DNA from: a virus
DNA: 64,000 nucleotides
Direction: 5' to 3' (one strand)
IMG/VR virus record: IMGVR_UViG_3300043122_000207
Coordinates: 124,001-188,000 of that record
Shown here: one piece after another, positions 51,408 through 59,224 of the stretch
Position numbering within the stretch: the first letter of the stretch is position 1
Layout: the number at the start of each line of letters is the position of its first letter
Position numbers and translations under genes: made by a program
The notes under the pieces: generated by a model
Databases searched by the model: none
The model's input: the letters and a program-made list of their open reading frames with translations, nothing else
What the model was told of the DNA's origin: nothing

Positions 51408-52094
51408 GTGCCGTATAAAACTTGGTCTAACAGAACCATTTGGGGTAGATCTAATTTGGTTGGATTGATAGTTAAAAAAGATGACTTACAGGAAATAGAA
51501 GACGCGATAAAAAACCATAGAGATTTTTTAGATAACTACCCTCACAATTTCAATCAACCTAATACAAATTACCCAGTTACAAAAGAAGGTAAAATTGTAT
51601 ACGATACTATAGATGACATAAAAGCCGGTATAAACTCCTTCTATTACGGAAATAACCCAAACAGTGGACTCGTTTCTGATGATAAAACAGGGGACCACAT
51701 CACAGCTGAAGATATATCCTCTTTAAGGGATAGAGTCAACCATATAGAGACTAACTGTGTTGCGTGTGATACCTGTCAATTTTCTACTTGGACAGCCCGA
51801 TGGTCAACTCGATGGACAACCCGATGGGACAATAATTGGGGTGCTAGTTGGACAACTAAATGGACAACCCGATGGGACAATAATTGGGGTGCTAACTGGA
51901 CAACCCGATGGGATAATAATTGGACCAATAGTTGGGGTAACAGTTGGGGTGGCAGTTGGGGTTCTAGTTGGAATAACAACTGGGGTGCCAATTGGGGTAC
52001 ACACTGGAATAGTCGTTGGGGTTCTAGTTGGGGTGGAAGATGGGGTAGCCGATGGGGTAGTAGTTGGTCTAGTAAATCCTCTTACTTCTCTTAA
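51408..52094 (+). CDS. Tryptophan-array protein (24 Trp, period four)
   Basis: 228 residues from GTG 51408, seven bases after GGAGGT (a TTG at 51393 overlaps the site). Residues 1-110 are a globular, phage-structural-like region with a helix (DLQEIEDAIKNHRDFL) and AEDISSLRDRVNHIE. A C-x2-C-x2-C motif (C117, C120, C123) follows. From W128 to W220 every fourth residue is Trp, 24 in all, with small or polar residues between (Gly, Ser, Asn, Thr, Arg) and no interruption. A short SSKSSYFS tail ends it. Possible roles are a rigid adhesive or sugar-binding tail, or the substrate of the upstream radical SAM enzymes. Both are inference. Confidence 0.7.
   Translation: MPYKTWSNRTIWGRSNLVGLIVKKDDLQEIEDAIKNHRDFLDNYPHNFNQPNTNYPVTKEGKIVYDTIDDIKAGINSFYYGNNPNSGLVSDDKTGDHITAEDISSLRDRVNHIETNCVACDTCQFSTWTARWSTRWTTRWDNNWGASWTTKWTTRWDNNWGANWTTRWDNNWTNSWGNSWGGSWGSSWNNNWGANWGTHWNSRWGSSWGGRWGSRWGSSWSSKSSYFS
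51789..52067 (+). repeat. Array of 24 twelve-base units, each starting TGG
   Basis: TGG recurs every 12 bases without exception from 51789 to 52065. Units vary inside (for example TGGACAACCCGA, TGGGACAATAAT, TGGGGTGCTAGT), and groups of three or four units recur in order in the first half, indicating growth by tandem duplication. Because the period is a multiple of three, long spurious open frames also appear in other frames and on the opposite strand. Confidence 0.95.
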
Positions 52095-52127
52095 TACCCA
52101 AAAACAAATAATGGGGGTCGAAAATAC

Positions 52128-52487
52128 ATGAATAAGAACGATACAATATATGGATTCAAAAGACCCCCCATTTTAATAGATGGGGTGTCTATTTCTGATT
52201 ATTCGAAAACCAAATATGATATTTTAAATGAAGAATTTCATATTTTTTTTTATGGACTTGACGGTACCAGTAGATTGAAAGTTTTAGAGAGGATAAATTT
52301 TTTTAATGGTATCATGGATAAAGATAATGTTGGTTTCTGTTTTAAAAATAGTGATGGGGAATCAATTGGGTATTTAAAAAACCCTAAATTACTAAGATAC
52401 GGTATATCTGGTGAGACAGTGGATAGACAAAAATTGGAAGTTGTTTTTGGTGGTAAATTAATTTACAAACTTGGGGGTGACATTTAA
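52128..52487 (+). CDS. Small protein after the tryptophan array
   Basis: 119 residues, GGGGG site. The RPPILIDGVSISDYSKTKYDI start and beta-rich body with VVFGGKLIYKLGG end suggest a compact beta domain. Possibly related to the protein at 51105 and perhaps a virion or tail-associated subunit. Its stop overlaps the next start (TAATG), linking it to the sugar cassette. No family was recognised. Confidence 0.5.
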   Translation: MNKNDTIYGFKRPPILIDGVSISDYSKTKYDILNEEFHIFFYGLDGTSRLKVLERINFFNGIMDKDNVGFCFKNSDGESIGYLKNPKLLRYGISGETVDRQKLEVVFGGKLIYKLGGDI

Positions 52488-53626
52488 TGAAAATATGTAT
52501 GATAAGTGATCCCATGGCTTCTTACCCGGAAAAGTCATACCATAGTAGTTCTATTCAATTAAACCATATGGTTGATGGTCTTTTGGAATTGGGACACGAT
52601 ATAGATCTGGTTATTGGGTCTGGTGAGAATATTGATAATATAGAGGGTTTAAAGATATTTGATTATCCTAACAGATATGTCGATTTAGGGGATAAGTTAA
52701 ATGATCATAGACACCAGGCAACTAACGACTTCTTTCACAATAGGGTTATTGGTGTTCTAAGGGATAATATGGGAGAGTACGATATTATACATGTACATGA
52801 TACCAATTTGTTTAATAAACTGAAATTGATTGATGATTTGAATACACCTATATTGTACACTCTACATGTTAGTATTGATTACGATGATTCTAATGAAACA
52901 TATATGTCTGCACCTTATTTGCAAGATACTGTAGACAAAACAGAAGGCAATTATTTTACTGCAATGAGTAATTTCGTTAAAGATAACTCAGTTAAGAATG
53001 CCGATAAAATATATGTTGTTTATAATGGTATAGATTTAGATATGTTCAGTTTTGAAGAAAACAAAGAGGATTTTTTTATATTTGTGGGAAGGGTATCCGA
53101 TAAGAAAGGTTTTTCCTATATATTGGATGCGTTGGATCATTATGATTTCAATATTAAGATTGCTGGACCTTTAATGTATAATAATGATAGTGACAATGAT
53201 ACACTTAATGTTGATGGTAGATTGAGAAATTACAATATAGAGGAGTATTTTAACAGAAGTAATGTTGAATACCTCGGTATATTAGACCACGATCGGGTTT
53301 CAGAATATTTGTCTAAGGCTAAAGGTTTGATTCATCTTCATGAGTGGGGTGAAGGTTTTTCTATGGCTATAGCTGAATCTTTATCGTGTGGTACACCGGT
53401 TTTATCTACTGATCGTGGTGGACCTGGTCACTATCTTTTAGATGGATATGATTCCATAGTTTTAGAGGGTGAGACATTCAAAGACCCTATAAAGGTGGTT
53501 TCTTCTCTTAAAGATTTGGAAAATATAAAACCAGAAAATTGTAGGATTTCAGCAGAAAGATTTGATAAAAATAAATTGGGAAATCAATATGAGGAAGTTT
53601 ATCGAGATATTCTAGAAAATATGTAA
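52487..53626 (+). CDS. GT4-type glycosyltransferase
   Basis: 379 residues of GT-B fold. N-terminal domain with GLLELGHDIDLVIGSG and IIHVHD; then FVGRVSDKKGFSYILDAL, KIAGPL and LGILDHDRVSEYLSKAKGLIHLHEWGEGFSMAIAESLSCGTPVLST, which contains the E-x7-E nucleotide-sugar motif. It transfers a sugar from an activated donor, probably to a protein or glycan. Translationally coupled to the preceding small gene and followed by nonulosonate-type genes, so decoration of phage or host surface structures is plausible. Confidence 0.8.
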   Translation: MKICMISDPMASYPEKSYHSSSIQLNHMVDGLLELGHDIDLVIGSGENIDNIEGLKIFDYPNRYVDLGDKLNDHRHQATNDFFHNRVIGVLRDNMGEYDIIHVHDTNLFNKLKLIDDLNTPILYTLHVSIDYDDSNETYMSAPYLQDTVDKTEGNYFTAMSNFVKDNSVKNADKIYVVYNGIDLDMFSFEENKEDFFIFVGRVSDKKGFSYILDALDHYDFNIKIAGPLMYNNDSDNDTLNVDGRLRNYNIEEYFNRSNVEYLGILDHDRVSEYLSKAKGLIHLHEWGEGFSMAIAESLSCGTPVLSTDRGGPGHYLLDGYDSIVLEGETFKDPIKVVSSLKDLENIKPENCRISAERFDKNKLGNQYEEVYRDILENM

Positions 53627-53639
53627 GGGGATGGATAAT

Positions 53640-54290
53640 ATGGAAAAAGATATTGGTATTTTTATGCCTGGTAGACTGAAAAGTGAAAGGTTACCTAATA
53701 AACTATTATTGGATATCGATGGTACCAATTTATGGGAGATAGCATGTAAAAAATTATCCAAATTACCAGATAAATATGGTAAATATGTTTTAGTTTATGA
53801 CGACAAATTAATCGATATTGCAAATGAATATGGGTTGAATGTTATAAAAAGAGATATTGGTACTACTGAGGCTGATGGTCCATTGACATATATTTATGGT
53901 GGGGTTTCAGAGATAGATAAAACCCATATTATGTTTCTTAACCCCTGTCTTTTATTTTTGACAGTCGAAACTATTGAAAATTCTATTGAGGAATTTTTAA
54001 ATTCTGATGCAGACTATGCAACAAGTGTCAAAAAATTGGAGAATTGGATTTTTGATTCTGAGGGTGATAATTTAAATAAAATCAAATATAAATTTTTATC
54101 AACTAAAGATATCGACCCCCTTTATCAAGCCGCACATGCTTTCCATATTTTTAATAAAGAAAATTTTTTTAAAGATGGTTATATGTTAAAAAAGGGACAT
54201 CAATTGATTGAGATACCTGAAGATGAAACTATTGATGTTGATACAAGGGATGATTTTTTATATGCTAAATGGAGGTGGAGTCTTACTTGA
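53640..54290 (+). CDS. CMP-nonulosonate (sialic acid-like) cytidylyltransferase
   Basis: 216 residues from ATG 53640, nine bases after AAGGGG. The start IFMPGRLKSERLPNKLLLDIDG matches the R-x-x-SxRLPxKxL motif of CMP-NeuAc/CMP-KDO synthetases. IMFLNPCLLFLT fits the substrate strand and DVDTRDDFLYAKW the conserved D-x-x-D-F end. It activates a 2-keto sugar with CTP. Slightly shorter than most family members. The stop overlaps the HAD gene start by four bases. Confidence 0.7.
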   Translation: MEKDIGIFMPGRLKSERLPNKLLLDIDGTNLWEIACKKLSKLPDKYGKYVLVYDDKLIDIANEYGLNVIKRDIGTTEADGPLTYIYGGVSEIDKTHIMFLNPCLLFLTVETIENSIEEFLNSDADYATSVKKLENWIFDSEGDNLNKIKYKFLSTKDIDPLYQAAHAFHIFNKENFFKDGYMLKKGHQLIEIPEDETIDVDTRDDFLYAKWRWSLT

Positions 54291-54568
54291 AATATGTTAT
54301 AGATATTGATGGTACTATATGTACACAAGAGGATGACTATGAAGATGCCAAACCTTTAAAAGAAAATATAGAACGATTTAATAAATTGTACGACGAAGGT
54401 CATACAGTCTGGTATTTTACAGCTAGAGGTACAGAAACTGGTATAGATTGGACCGAAACCACTAAAACACAATTTGAAAAATGGGGTGTTAAATACCATG
54501 AACTTCTATTTGGTAAACCCAGTGCTGATGTATATATAGATGATAGGTGTGAGAATATAAATAAATAA
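54287..54568 (+). CDS. HAD-type phosphatase
   Basis: 93 residues from TTG 54287 (GGAGG/GGTGGAG site; overlaps the previous stop as TTGA). YVIDIDGTI contains the nucleophile and general acid aspartates, WYFTARGT the motif II threonine, LFGKPSADVYIDDRC the lysine and acidic motif IV. Its build is that of the short HAD proteins in capsule and surface-sugar loci. In this cassette it could dephosphorylate a sugar phosphate made by the NeuB-like enzyme. Confidence 0.75.
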   Translation: MKYVIDIDGTICTQEDDYEDAKPLKENIERFNKLYDEGHTVWYFTARGTETGIDWTETTKTQFEKWGVKYHELLFGKPSADVYIDDRCENINK

Positions 54569-54593
54569 ATGGATGGGATGGGTGGTTATTGTG

Positions 54594-55409
54594 ATGTTTA
54601 TTGGGGAGATTGGAATAAACCATAACGGTGATCTTAGAGGTTGTAAGAGACTAATAGCATCCTGTAAGGCTTCTGGTGTGGATATTGTTAAGTTTCAGAA
54701 AAGAAATCCTGATGTATGTGTCCCAGATAATAAGAAAGATATATTAAGAGAAACCCCTTGGGGGACTATGAGATATATTGATTATAAGAAAAAGATTGAA
54801 TTCGGTAAGGAAGAGTTTGACGAGATAGATAAATTTTGTAACCAAATAGGAATTGAGTGGACTTCGAGTGTCTGGGATATAGATAGTTTAGAATTCATTT
54901 TAAATTATGATGTTCCGTTTATCAAAATACCAAGTGCTATGGTCACAAATAAAAAACTATTGAGAAAGATTAAATCTTCAGATATTCCAGTTATTATGTC
55001 AACAGGAATGAGCACAAAAAAAGAAATAAAAGATGCAGTTGATATACTGTCTGGTTGTGATTTATCAATTCTACATTGTAATAGTAGTTACCCATGTGCT
55101 GATGAGGAAATAAATTTAAAAACAATACAGACACTTAAAAAGGAATTTCCAAATCATACTATTGGTTACTCTGGACACGAGAGTGGTATATTACCCAGTG
55201 TTTATGCTAGAGCAGCTGGTGCTGATATAATAGAAAGACATGTTACTTTGGATAGAAATATGTGGGGAACAGATCAATCCTCTAGTCTTGAACCTATTCA
55301 ACTAAAAAAATTGATTAATAGGTTATGGGAGCTTGATAGGATAATGGGTGACGGTAAGATTAAAGTCTATGATTCTGAAAAAGAGATTAAAGCTAAACTT
55401 AGAAAATAA
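54594..55409 (+). CDS. neuB: NeuB-family nonulosonate synthase without SAF domain
   Basis: 271 residues from ATG 54594; the upstream ATG at 54573 has no clear site. IGEIGINHNGD is the family start, followed by VKFQKRNP, TPWGTMRYIDYKK, FIKIPSAM, VIMSTGMS, LHCNSSYP, GYSGHESG and IERHVTLDRNMWGTDQSSSLEP, all typical of sialic-acid or pseudaminic/legionaminic synthases, which condense PEP with a hexosamine. The protein ends after the barrel: the usual C-terminal antifreeze-like (SAF) domain is missing. Last gene of the long operon. Confidence 0.8.
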   Translation: MFIGEIGINHNGDLRGCKRLIASCKASGVDIVKFQKRNPDVCVPDNKKDILRETPWGTMRYIDYKKKIEFGKEEFDEIDKFCNQIGIEWTSSVWDIDSLEFILNYDVPFIKIPSAMVTNKKLLRKIKSSDIPVIMSTGMSTKKEIKDAVDILSGCDLSILHCNSSYPCADEEINLKTIQTLKKEFPNHTIGYSGHESGILPSVYARAAGADIIERHVTLDRNMWGTDQSSSLEPIQLKKLINRLWELDRIMGDGKIKVYDSEKEIKAKLRK

Positions 55410-55413
55410 TTGT

Positions 55414-55447
55414 ATACCAGGGTTTATTCCCTGGTATTTTTTTTATT
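55414..55447 (+). terminator. Rho-independent terminator of the long operon
   Basis: ATACCAGGG and CCCTGGTAT pair around TTTATT and run into a long T-tract. It marks the end of the 42949-55409 operon; no comparable terminator was seen inside it. Confidence 0.9.
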
Positions 55448-55484
55448 TTTTGGTAACACCATTATAGAGGTTTTAGGTGTTTAA

Positions 55485-55507
55485 AATTATATATTATATA
55501 CTTGGAA
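55485..55507 (+). promoter_or_regulatory. Phage promoter-like motif, copy 5
   Basis: AATTATATATTAT at 55485-55497, six bases, then GGAA at 55504, 41 bases before the start codon at 55545. The G position matches the other copies although the next base differs. Confidence 0.7.
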
Positions 55508-55544
55508 TTGAAAAAAAAAAATATAGAAAAAAGGAGATGTTAAA

Positions 55545-55997
55545 ATGAAAATTTATGTGGGTAAATTTAATGAAAATGTTGATGTTGAAATGGGTTTTTT
55601 TAATGAGAAAACGGCAGCAGAATTAACTGCTAGTTATAAGGAGGTTGATTTAGATTTATCTGATTTTAAGAAAAACAATCTAAAAGATTTTAAAAAAGAA
55701 TACAGTGATTGGATGGAACACGAATTTAAACACAAAAGAGAGGAACTGGATGAGGATAAAAAAATAGTACAAACATGGTCTAATCCTGAGGAGAGAAAAG
55801 CTCACGAAGATAAATACCCAAGTCTTAGTAAATGGGGTGTTGATGATATAGAATTAAATTCTGAGCATCTAGAGTACGTTTATATTGATCACAGTAACCA
55901 TGATGATACAGTTGTAAAAAAACACATTGAGATAAAGGACGAGATGTCTATAGATGAGCTTGTTGATGTTAGACATTTTGTGGACGATAATTTTTAA
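55545..55997 (+). CDS. Small acidic protein, paralog C
   Basis: 150 residues, AAGGAGATGTTAAA site, directly under promoter copy 5. Beta strand start (MKIYVGKFNENVDVEMGFF), charged helical middle, and a C-terminal EYVYIDHSNHDDTVV...DVRHFVDDNF that resembles the end of the next protein. The two are probably diverged duplicates. Function unknown; the promoter suggests early expression. Confidence 0.55.
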   Translation: MKIYVGKFNENVDVEMGFFNEKTAAELTASYKEVDLDLSDFKKNNLKDFKKEYSDWMEHEFKHKREELDEDKKIVQTWSNPEERKAHEDKYPSLSKWGVDDIELNSEHLEYVYIDHSNHDDTVVKKHIEIKDEMSIDELVDVRHFVDDNF

Positions 55998-56050
55998 AAA
56001 ATATTTTGATTAACAATATTTATGAAACCAAATAAAAAGGAGATGTTAAA

Positions 56051-56512
56051 ATGAAAGTATTTATTAGCAATTTGGAAAAAGAAACACCTCAGGTTAATTT
56101 TAATATGGTAGATGGTTTGGAAGATGGAGATTATAAAGAAGGTAATCTTATAATGTCAGAGATCACTAAAGAAAATGTTTTGGATATGAAACATGAATTG
56201 GGTGACCATATTGAAGTTGTGGCAGAAGAGATGCGTATGGATAAATTACCTATAGAAAATAAAGAACCTGTTGTTATGGAGGCCAGTCTTTCAGAAGTTA
56301 ATTCGAGACATATCGTTATAGAAGAGGATTGTGCTGTGGGTGTGGTTGTTGAATCTGCAACAGAAGAAAATAAAAACCATGTCGTGTATTTAGATCACGA
56401 AATTAATGATGTTCAAGAACACGATATGAACCCAGAGAGTTTTATGATTGAGGACTATGTTACAATTCGTGATACAATAAGTGAAGCTAAAAATTGGGAA
56501 CCAAAAGAATAA
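56051..56512 (+). CDS. Small acidic protein, paralog D
   Basis: 153 residues with the same AAGGAGATGTTAAA site. MKVFISNLEKETPQVNFNM at the start and HVVYLDHEINDVQEHDM near the end parallel paralog C. Very acidic. Acidic early phage proteins sometimes mimic DNA or inhibit host enzymes, but nothing here shows that. No family was recognised. Confidence 0.55.
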   Translation: MKVFISNLEKETPQVNFNMVDGLEDGDYKEGNLIMSEITKENVLDMKHELGDHIEVVAEEMRMDKLPIENKEPVVMEASLSEVNSRHIVIEEDCAVGVVVESATEENKNHVVYLDHEINDVQEHDMNPESFMIEDYVTIRDTISEAKNWEPKE

Positions 56513-56519
56513 GCAGTGT

Positions 56520-56543
56520 TTGCGGTGGTCTCTTCCACCGCAA
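56520..56543 (+). terminator. Hairpin between small genes
   Basis: TTGCGGTGG and CCACCGCAA form a 9-bp stem around TCTCTT, followed by TAATTTTT. It may terminate or attenuate before the gene at 56573. Confidence 0.65.
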
Positions 56544-56572
56544 TAATTTTTAAACCAAAGGGGATGGTAAAC

Positions 56573-57211
56573 ATGGGTGTCAAATTGAAAGGTTTGTCTT
56601 TAAATATCAAAAAAGAAGATATTGATGTAGAATTAGAAATCGATGAAGTCACATTAGATTTAGGAGACTTATTCTCCTTGATAAGTGAAGATGAAATTAT
56701 GAGCTTACTTGGTGATATCGATATCACTGAGGAAGGATTTGGAGAGTCACTGTCATATGATAATGAAAAGGAAAACAATAAAGAAATTAGTCTTAATAAA
56801 AAGAATGTAATGTATGACTTAAATAATATGATGAGCGAAACATCTAAGAGTAAAAACCCAAAAGGTTTATTACCTATTGATCAATATTTTGAATCTAGTT
56901 TTGATTATTGTGTTTGGTTTGTGGATGATGAAAGTTTTCTTTCAAATTCTTTCATAAATGCTGATAGTAATACACCTGTTGACTTTTTTGTTGGTGTCCA
57001 CTTTAAAGATTATAATGGAAAAACTGCAATGGGTTTTGAAACTCAATTTGCATTTGAAAATTTTATGGGTGATGTACAACGTAAATTTGAAAAACACTTA
57101 CCATCAAATAATGTCCAAATAGGTGTGATGATGGAACCACTGACACAGATTAGAAAGAAAGCTGGAGATAATGTTTTTGGTGAATTAAAATACACAAACA
57201 CTCAGATTTAA
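56573..57211 (+). CDS. Unrecognised protein
   Basis: 212 residues from ATG 56573 after AAGGGGATGG; the in-frame ATG at 56516 lies inside the hairpin and lacks a site. Acidic N-terminal half (DVELEIDEVTLDLGDL...), then a globular beta-rich part (FDYCVWFVDDESF, VDFFVGVHFKDYNG). No motif of known function. Confidence 0.5.
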   Translation: MGVKLKGLSLNIKKEDIDVELEIDEVTLDLGDLFSLISEDEIMSLLGDIDITEEGFGESLSYDNEKENNKEISLNKKNVMYDLNNMMSETSKSKNPKGLLPIDQYFESSFDYCVWFVDDESFLSNSFINADSNTPVDFFVGVHFKDYNGKTAMGFETQFAFENFMGDVQRKFEKHLPSNNVQIGVMMEPLTQIRKKAGDNVFGELKYTNTQI

Positions 57212-57227
57212 AAGAAGGGAGAATAAA

Positions 57228-57461
57228 ATGCTTGATGATTTAAAAGAGAAGTTTGAGAAAGTCAAGAAAGAAGAGCATTATAAAAAAATGAAAGAGGAAA
57301 ATCCCAATGGAACATATGTGTATATTGATAGATCTGGGAATAATGAAAGATCTGGGAATAATGAAAGATATGTGTGTATGGAATGTGGAGGGGAAATGTC
57401 TTTTAATGTGTATGGTGTTATACAATGTAATGATTGTGATTCTTTAGGTGTTAATATGTGA
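57228..57461 (+). CDS. Small zinc-ribbon protein
   Basis: 77 residues, AAGGGAG site. The C-terminus has C-x2-C (CMECGG) and C-x2-C (CNDCDS), a zinc ribbon. The middle contains a duplicated RSGNNE unit from an exact 18-base tandem repeat (near 57331-57366). Probably a small nucleic-acid- or protein-binding factor. Last gene of the rightward set. Confidence 0.6.
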   Translation: MLDDLKEKFEKVKKEEHYKKMKEENPNGTYVYIDRSGNNERSGNNERYVCMECGGEMSFNVYGVIQCNDCDSLGVNM

Positions 57462-57471
57462 CAGATTATAT

Positions 57472-57496
57472 ACCCGAGGATTTAACCTCGGGTTTA
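57472..57496. terminator. Bidirectional terminator
   Basis: ACCCGAGG and CCTCGGGT pair around ATTTAA with flanking T-rich sequence, between convergent genes at 57461 and 57502. Confidence 0.85.
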
Positions 57497-57501
57497 TTTT
57501 T

Positions 57502-58263
57502 TTATACAACTAAAACTGTTGGGTAGTCTGCAATGAAATCTTCTTCAAATTGTTCCACTAATTGTCTTCTTCTTTCTCCTGCTGACTGCCAATCATCTTT
57601 ATTTAAGTTTATTTCTGAGTATCCTATATTCAATCTATTTAAGTAACTAACCACATTATTCCATAAGTTTTCTTTAATATCTAATTCAGCTAACTCTTCA
57701 AAAGTTTCTGCATAGCTGTCCTTTATTGTGGATAGATTTTTGGGATGATCAGTAAATAGTTCCAAACGATAAAGGTTCTCTGAGATATCATAATATTCTT
57801 TTTTTATTTGTATTGAATGTGGGGATAGAAATTCTGCCTCTATAGGGCTCTCATAGATGTCTCTACGCATTTTATTGTAAGCAGCCCCTAAGAACACACC
57901 ACTTTGGTTTCCTATCGCATTATTGTATCCTGGGAGCATAGCCATCTCTTTACCTATAAACATTTTATCTCTTTCTTCCATGGGTACTATTTCTTTTATA
58001 CCACTTATGGATATCTCCTGTTTTTGTAACACACTTATCAATTCATCTGGTAGAAGATATATATTTTTACTTCTTCTACTTTGATTGCTAGAATTGAACT
58101 GAACATTCTCCACAATAAAAAAATGTTTAAAATATCTTGAGAATGTGTCTCTTGTAAAAAGATTTATAATATCATATATTTCTTGGTCTTTAGCCACATC
58201 TTTCAATATACCATTTAATCCACATTTATATCTCATCTTTTTTATTAAAGTATTTATCTTCAA
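57502..58263 (-). CDS. Head-completion/neck-type virion protein, tentative
   Basis: 253 residues starting at TTG 58263 (GGAGGGG site). Soluble, mixed helix/strand. YLLPDELISVLQ and a long C-terminal helix ending in acidic and hydrophobic residues. It follows the prohead protease and capsid genes on the same strand, where myophages often keep neck and head-completion genes. The family was not recognised, so the call is from position. Confidence 0.4.
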   Translation of the reverse strand: MKINTLIKKMRYKCGLNGILKDVAKDQEIYDIINLFTRDTFSRYFKHFFIVENVQFNSSNQSRRSKNIYLLPDELISVLQKQEISISGIKEIVPMEERDKMFIGKEMAMLPGYNNAIGNQSGVFLGAAYNKMRRDIYESPIEAEFLSPHSIQIKKEYYDISENLYRLELFTDHPKNLSTIKDSYAETFEELAELDIKENLWNNVVSYLNRLNIGYSEINLNKDDWQSAGERRRQLVEQFEEDFIADYPTVLVV

Positions 58264-58321
58264 ATATACCCCTCCTTTTCTTTCTATTATATTGTTTTTA
58301 AAAGACTCTAATATGTATAAA

Positions 58322-58345
58322 AGACCCGGGGTTAAACCCGGGTTT
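58322..58345 (-). terminator. Terminator hairpin after the protease gene
   Basis: ACCCGGGG with CCCGGGT form the stem just beyond the protease stop at 58349; the minus strand then reads CTTTT. Confidence 0.75.
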
Positions 58346-58348
58346 AAT

Positions 58349-59161
58349 TTATATGTTCATGAAACTATCTAATTCATTTGATAACTTCTTTGAAACTTTA
58401 GCTTGCATTGAAACAGATTCACTGTAGTATCCAATAACCTCATCACCAGGTGTGTATAATACTTTATCTGGTTTGAACCCATTGAAACTTTCTGCAATTA
58501 AATCAAGATGACCGTTTACTTCTTTAAATACACCGTCTATCTTATCTACAGAACATTCTCTAAATAATTTCTTAGCCACTTCGTTACCTTCATCATCAGG
58601 GTTTAATGGATCTACTACTTTGAAACTATTTGTCTGTGCCCAACTATCTTCAGCTGATGCATCATAGACACAATCCCATGTTACAATTCTTAGTTTTCTT
58701 TGTTTTTGCCCATTAGGGAATTTCTTTATTTTACCTACAGCTCTTAAAGAAAAGGCTGGTAAAGTTCTCTGTTCAATCATTCTAGCTAAGTCTCTACCAT
58801 ATTTAGATTTAGCTGTTTCTATTCTCCCCATTAAATATTCACCCTCAAACCATACATCGGTTATAAGGTGACTTCTATTTTTGTTCCATACTTGCAAATA
58901 TCTTTCTGGGTTCTTTCTTAAAGGGTGATCGTATTCCCCATAAAGAGCTCTGTTATTTAATCTCTTTTGAAAATGTGGGTCATTGATTCCAGATTCTAAA
59001 TATTCTCTATCAAAAACATTACCGTTTCTGGTTTTTTTAGAAGTGTGGTTTAAAGGTGTCTCAAATTGGTATACCTGACCATTGTTTAAAAATGTACCAT
59101 TGGAAGGATCGAAGGACATACCCTCAGATATTAAAACACCCATTTCTACAACATTATCCAA
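58349..59161 (-). CDS. T4 gp21-type prohead protease
   Basis: 270 residues starting at TTG 59161 (GGAGGG site). EYDHP supplies histidine 79 and LPAFSLRAVG serine 138, the expected catalytic pair of the herpesvirus-like prohead protease family; W-D-x-V follows near 162-165. It cleaves scaffold and capsid proteins during head maturation. Possible self-cleavage sites LIAE|S (after E224) and YYSE|S (after E248) lie near the C-terminus and fit the motif seen in its likely substrates. Adjacent to capsid and scaffold genes in the usual order for the group. Confidence 0.8.
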   Translation of the reverse strand: MDNVVEMGVLISEGMSFDPSNGTFLNNGQVYQFETPLNHTSKKTRNGNVFDREYLESGINDPHFQKRLNNRALYGEYDHPLRKNPERYLQVWNKNRSHLITDVWFEGEYLMGRIETAKSKYGRDLARMIEQRTLPAFSLRAVGKIKKFPNGQKQRKLRIVTWDCVYDASAEDSWAQTNSFKVVDPLNPDDEGNEVAKKLFRECSVDKIDGVFKEVNGHLDLIAESFNGFKPDKVLYTPGDEVIGYYSESVSMQAKVSKKLSNELDSFMNI

Positions 59162-59224
59162 TTATATTCCCTCCTTTATTTAAATTGTATTTAAGTTCTA
59201 ATATATTGTTTTCGTATGAATTAA

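Noticed and set aside
51393-51410. TTG at 51393 as the start of the Trp-array protein
   Set aside because: It overlaps the GGAGGT ribosome site; GTG 51408 has correct spacing.
51789-52067. Tandem repeats as a CRISPR array
   Set aside because: The units are 12 bases, contiguous and in frame, without spacers or cas genes.
51757-52131. Long open frames in another plus frame (Gly-Gln-Pro-Asp repeats) and on the minus strand across the Trp array
   Set aside because: They are by-products of the 12-base period, which keeps all frames free of stops. They lack ribosome sites and fit no neighbour.
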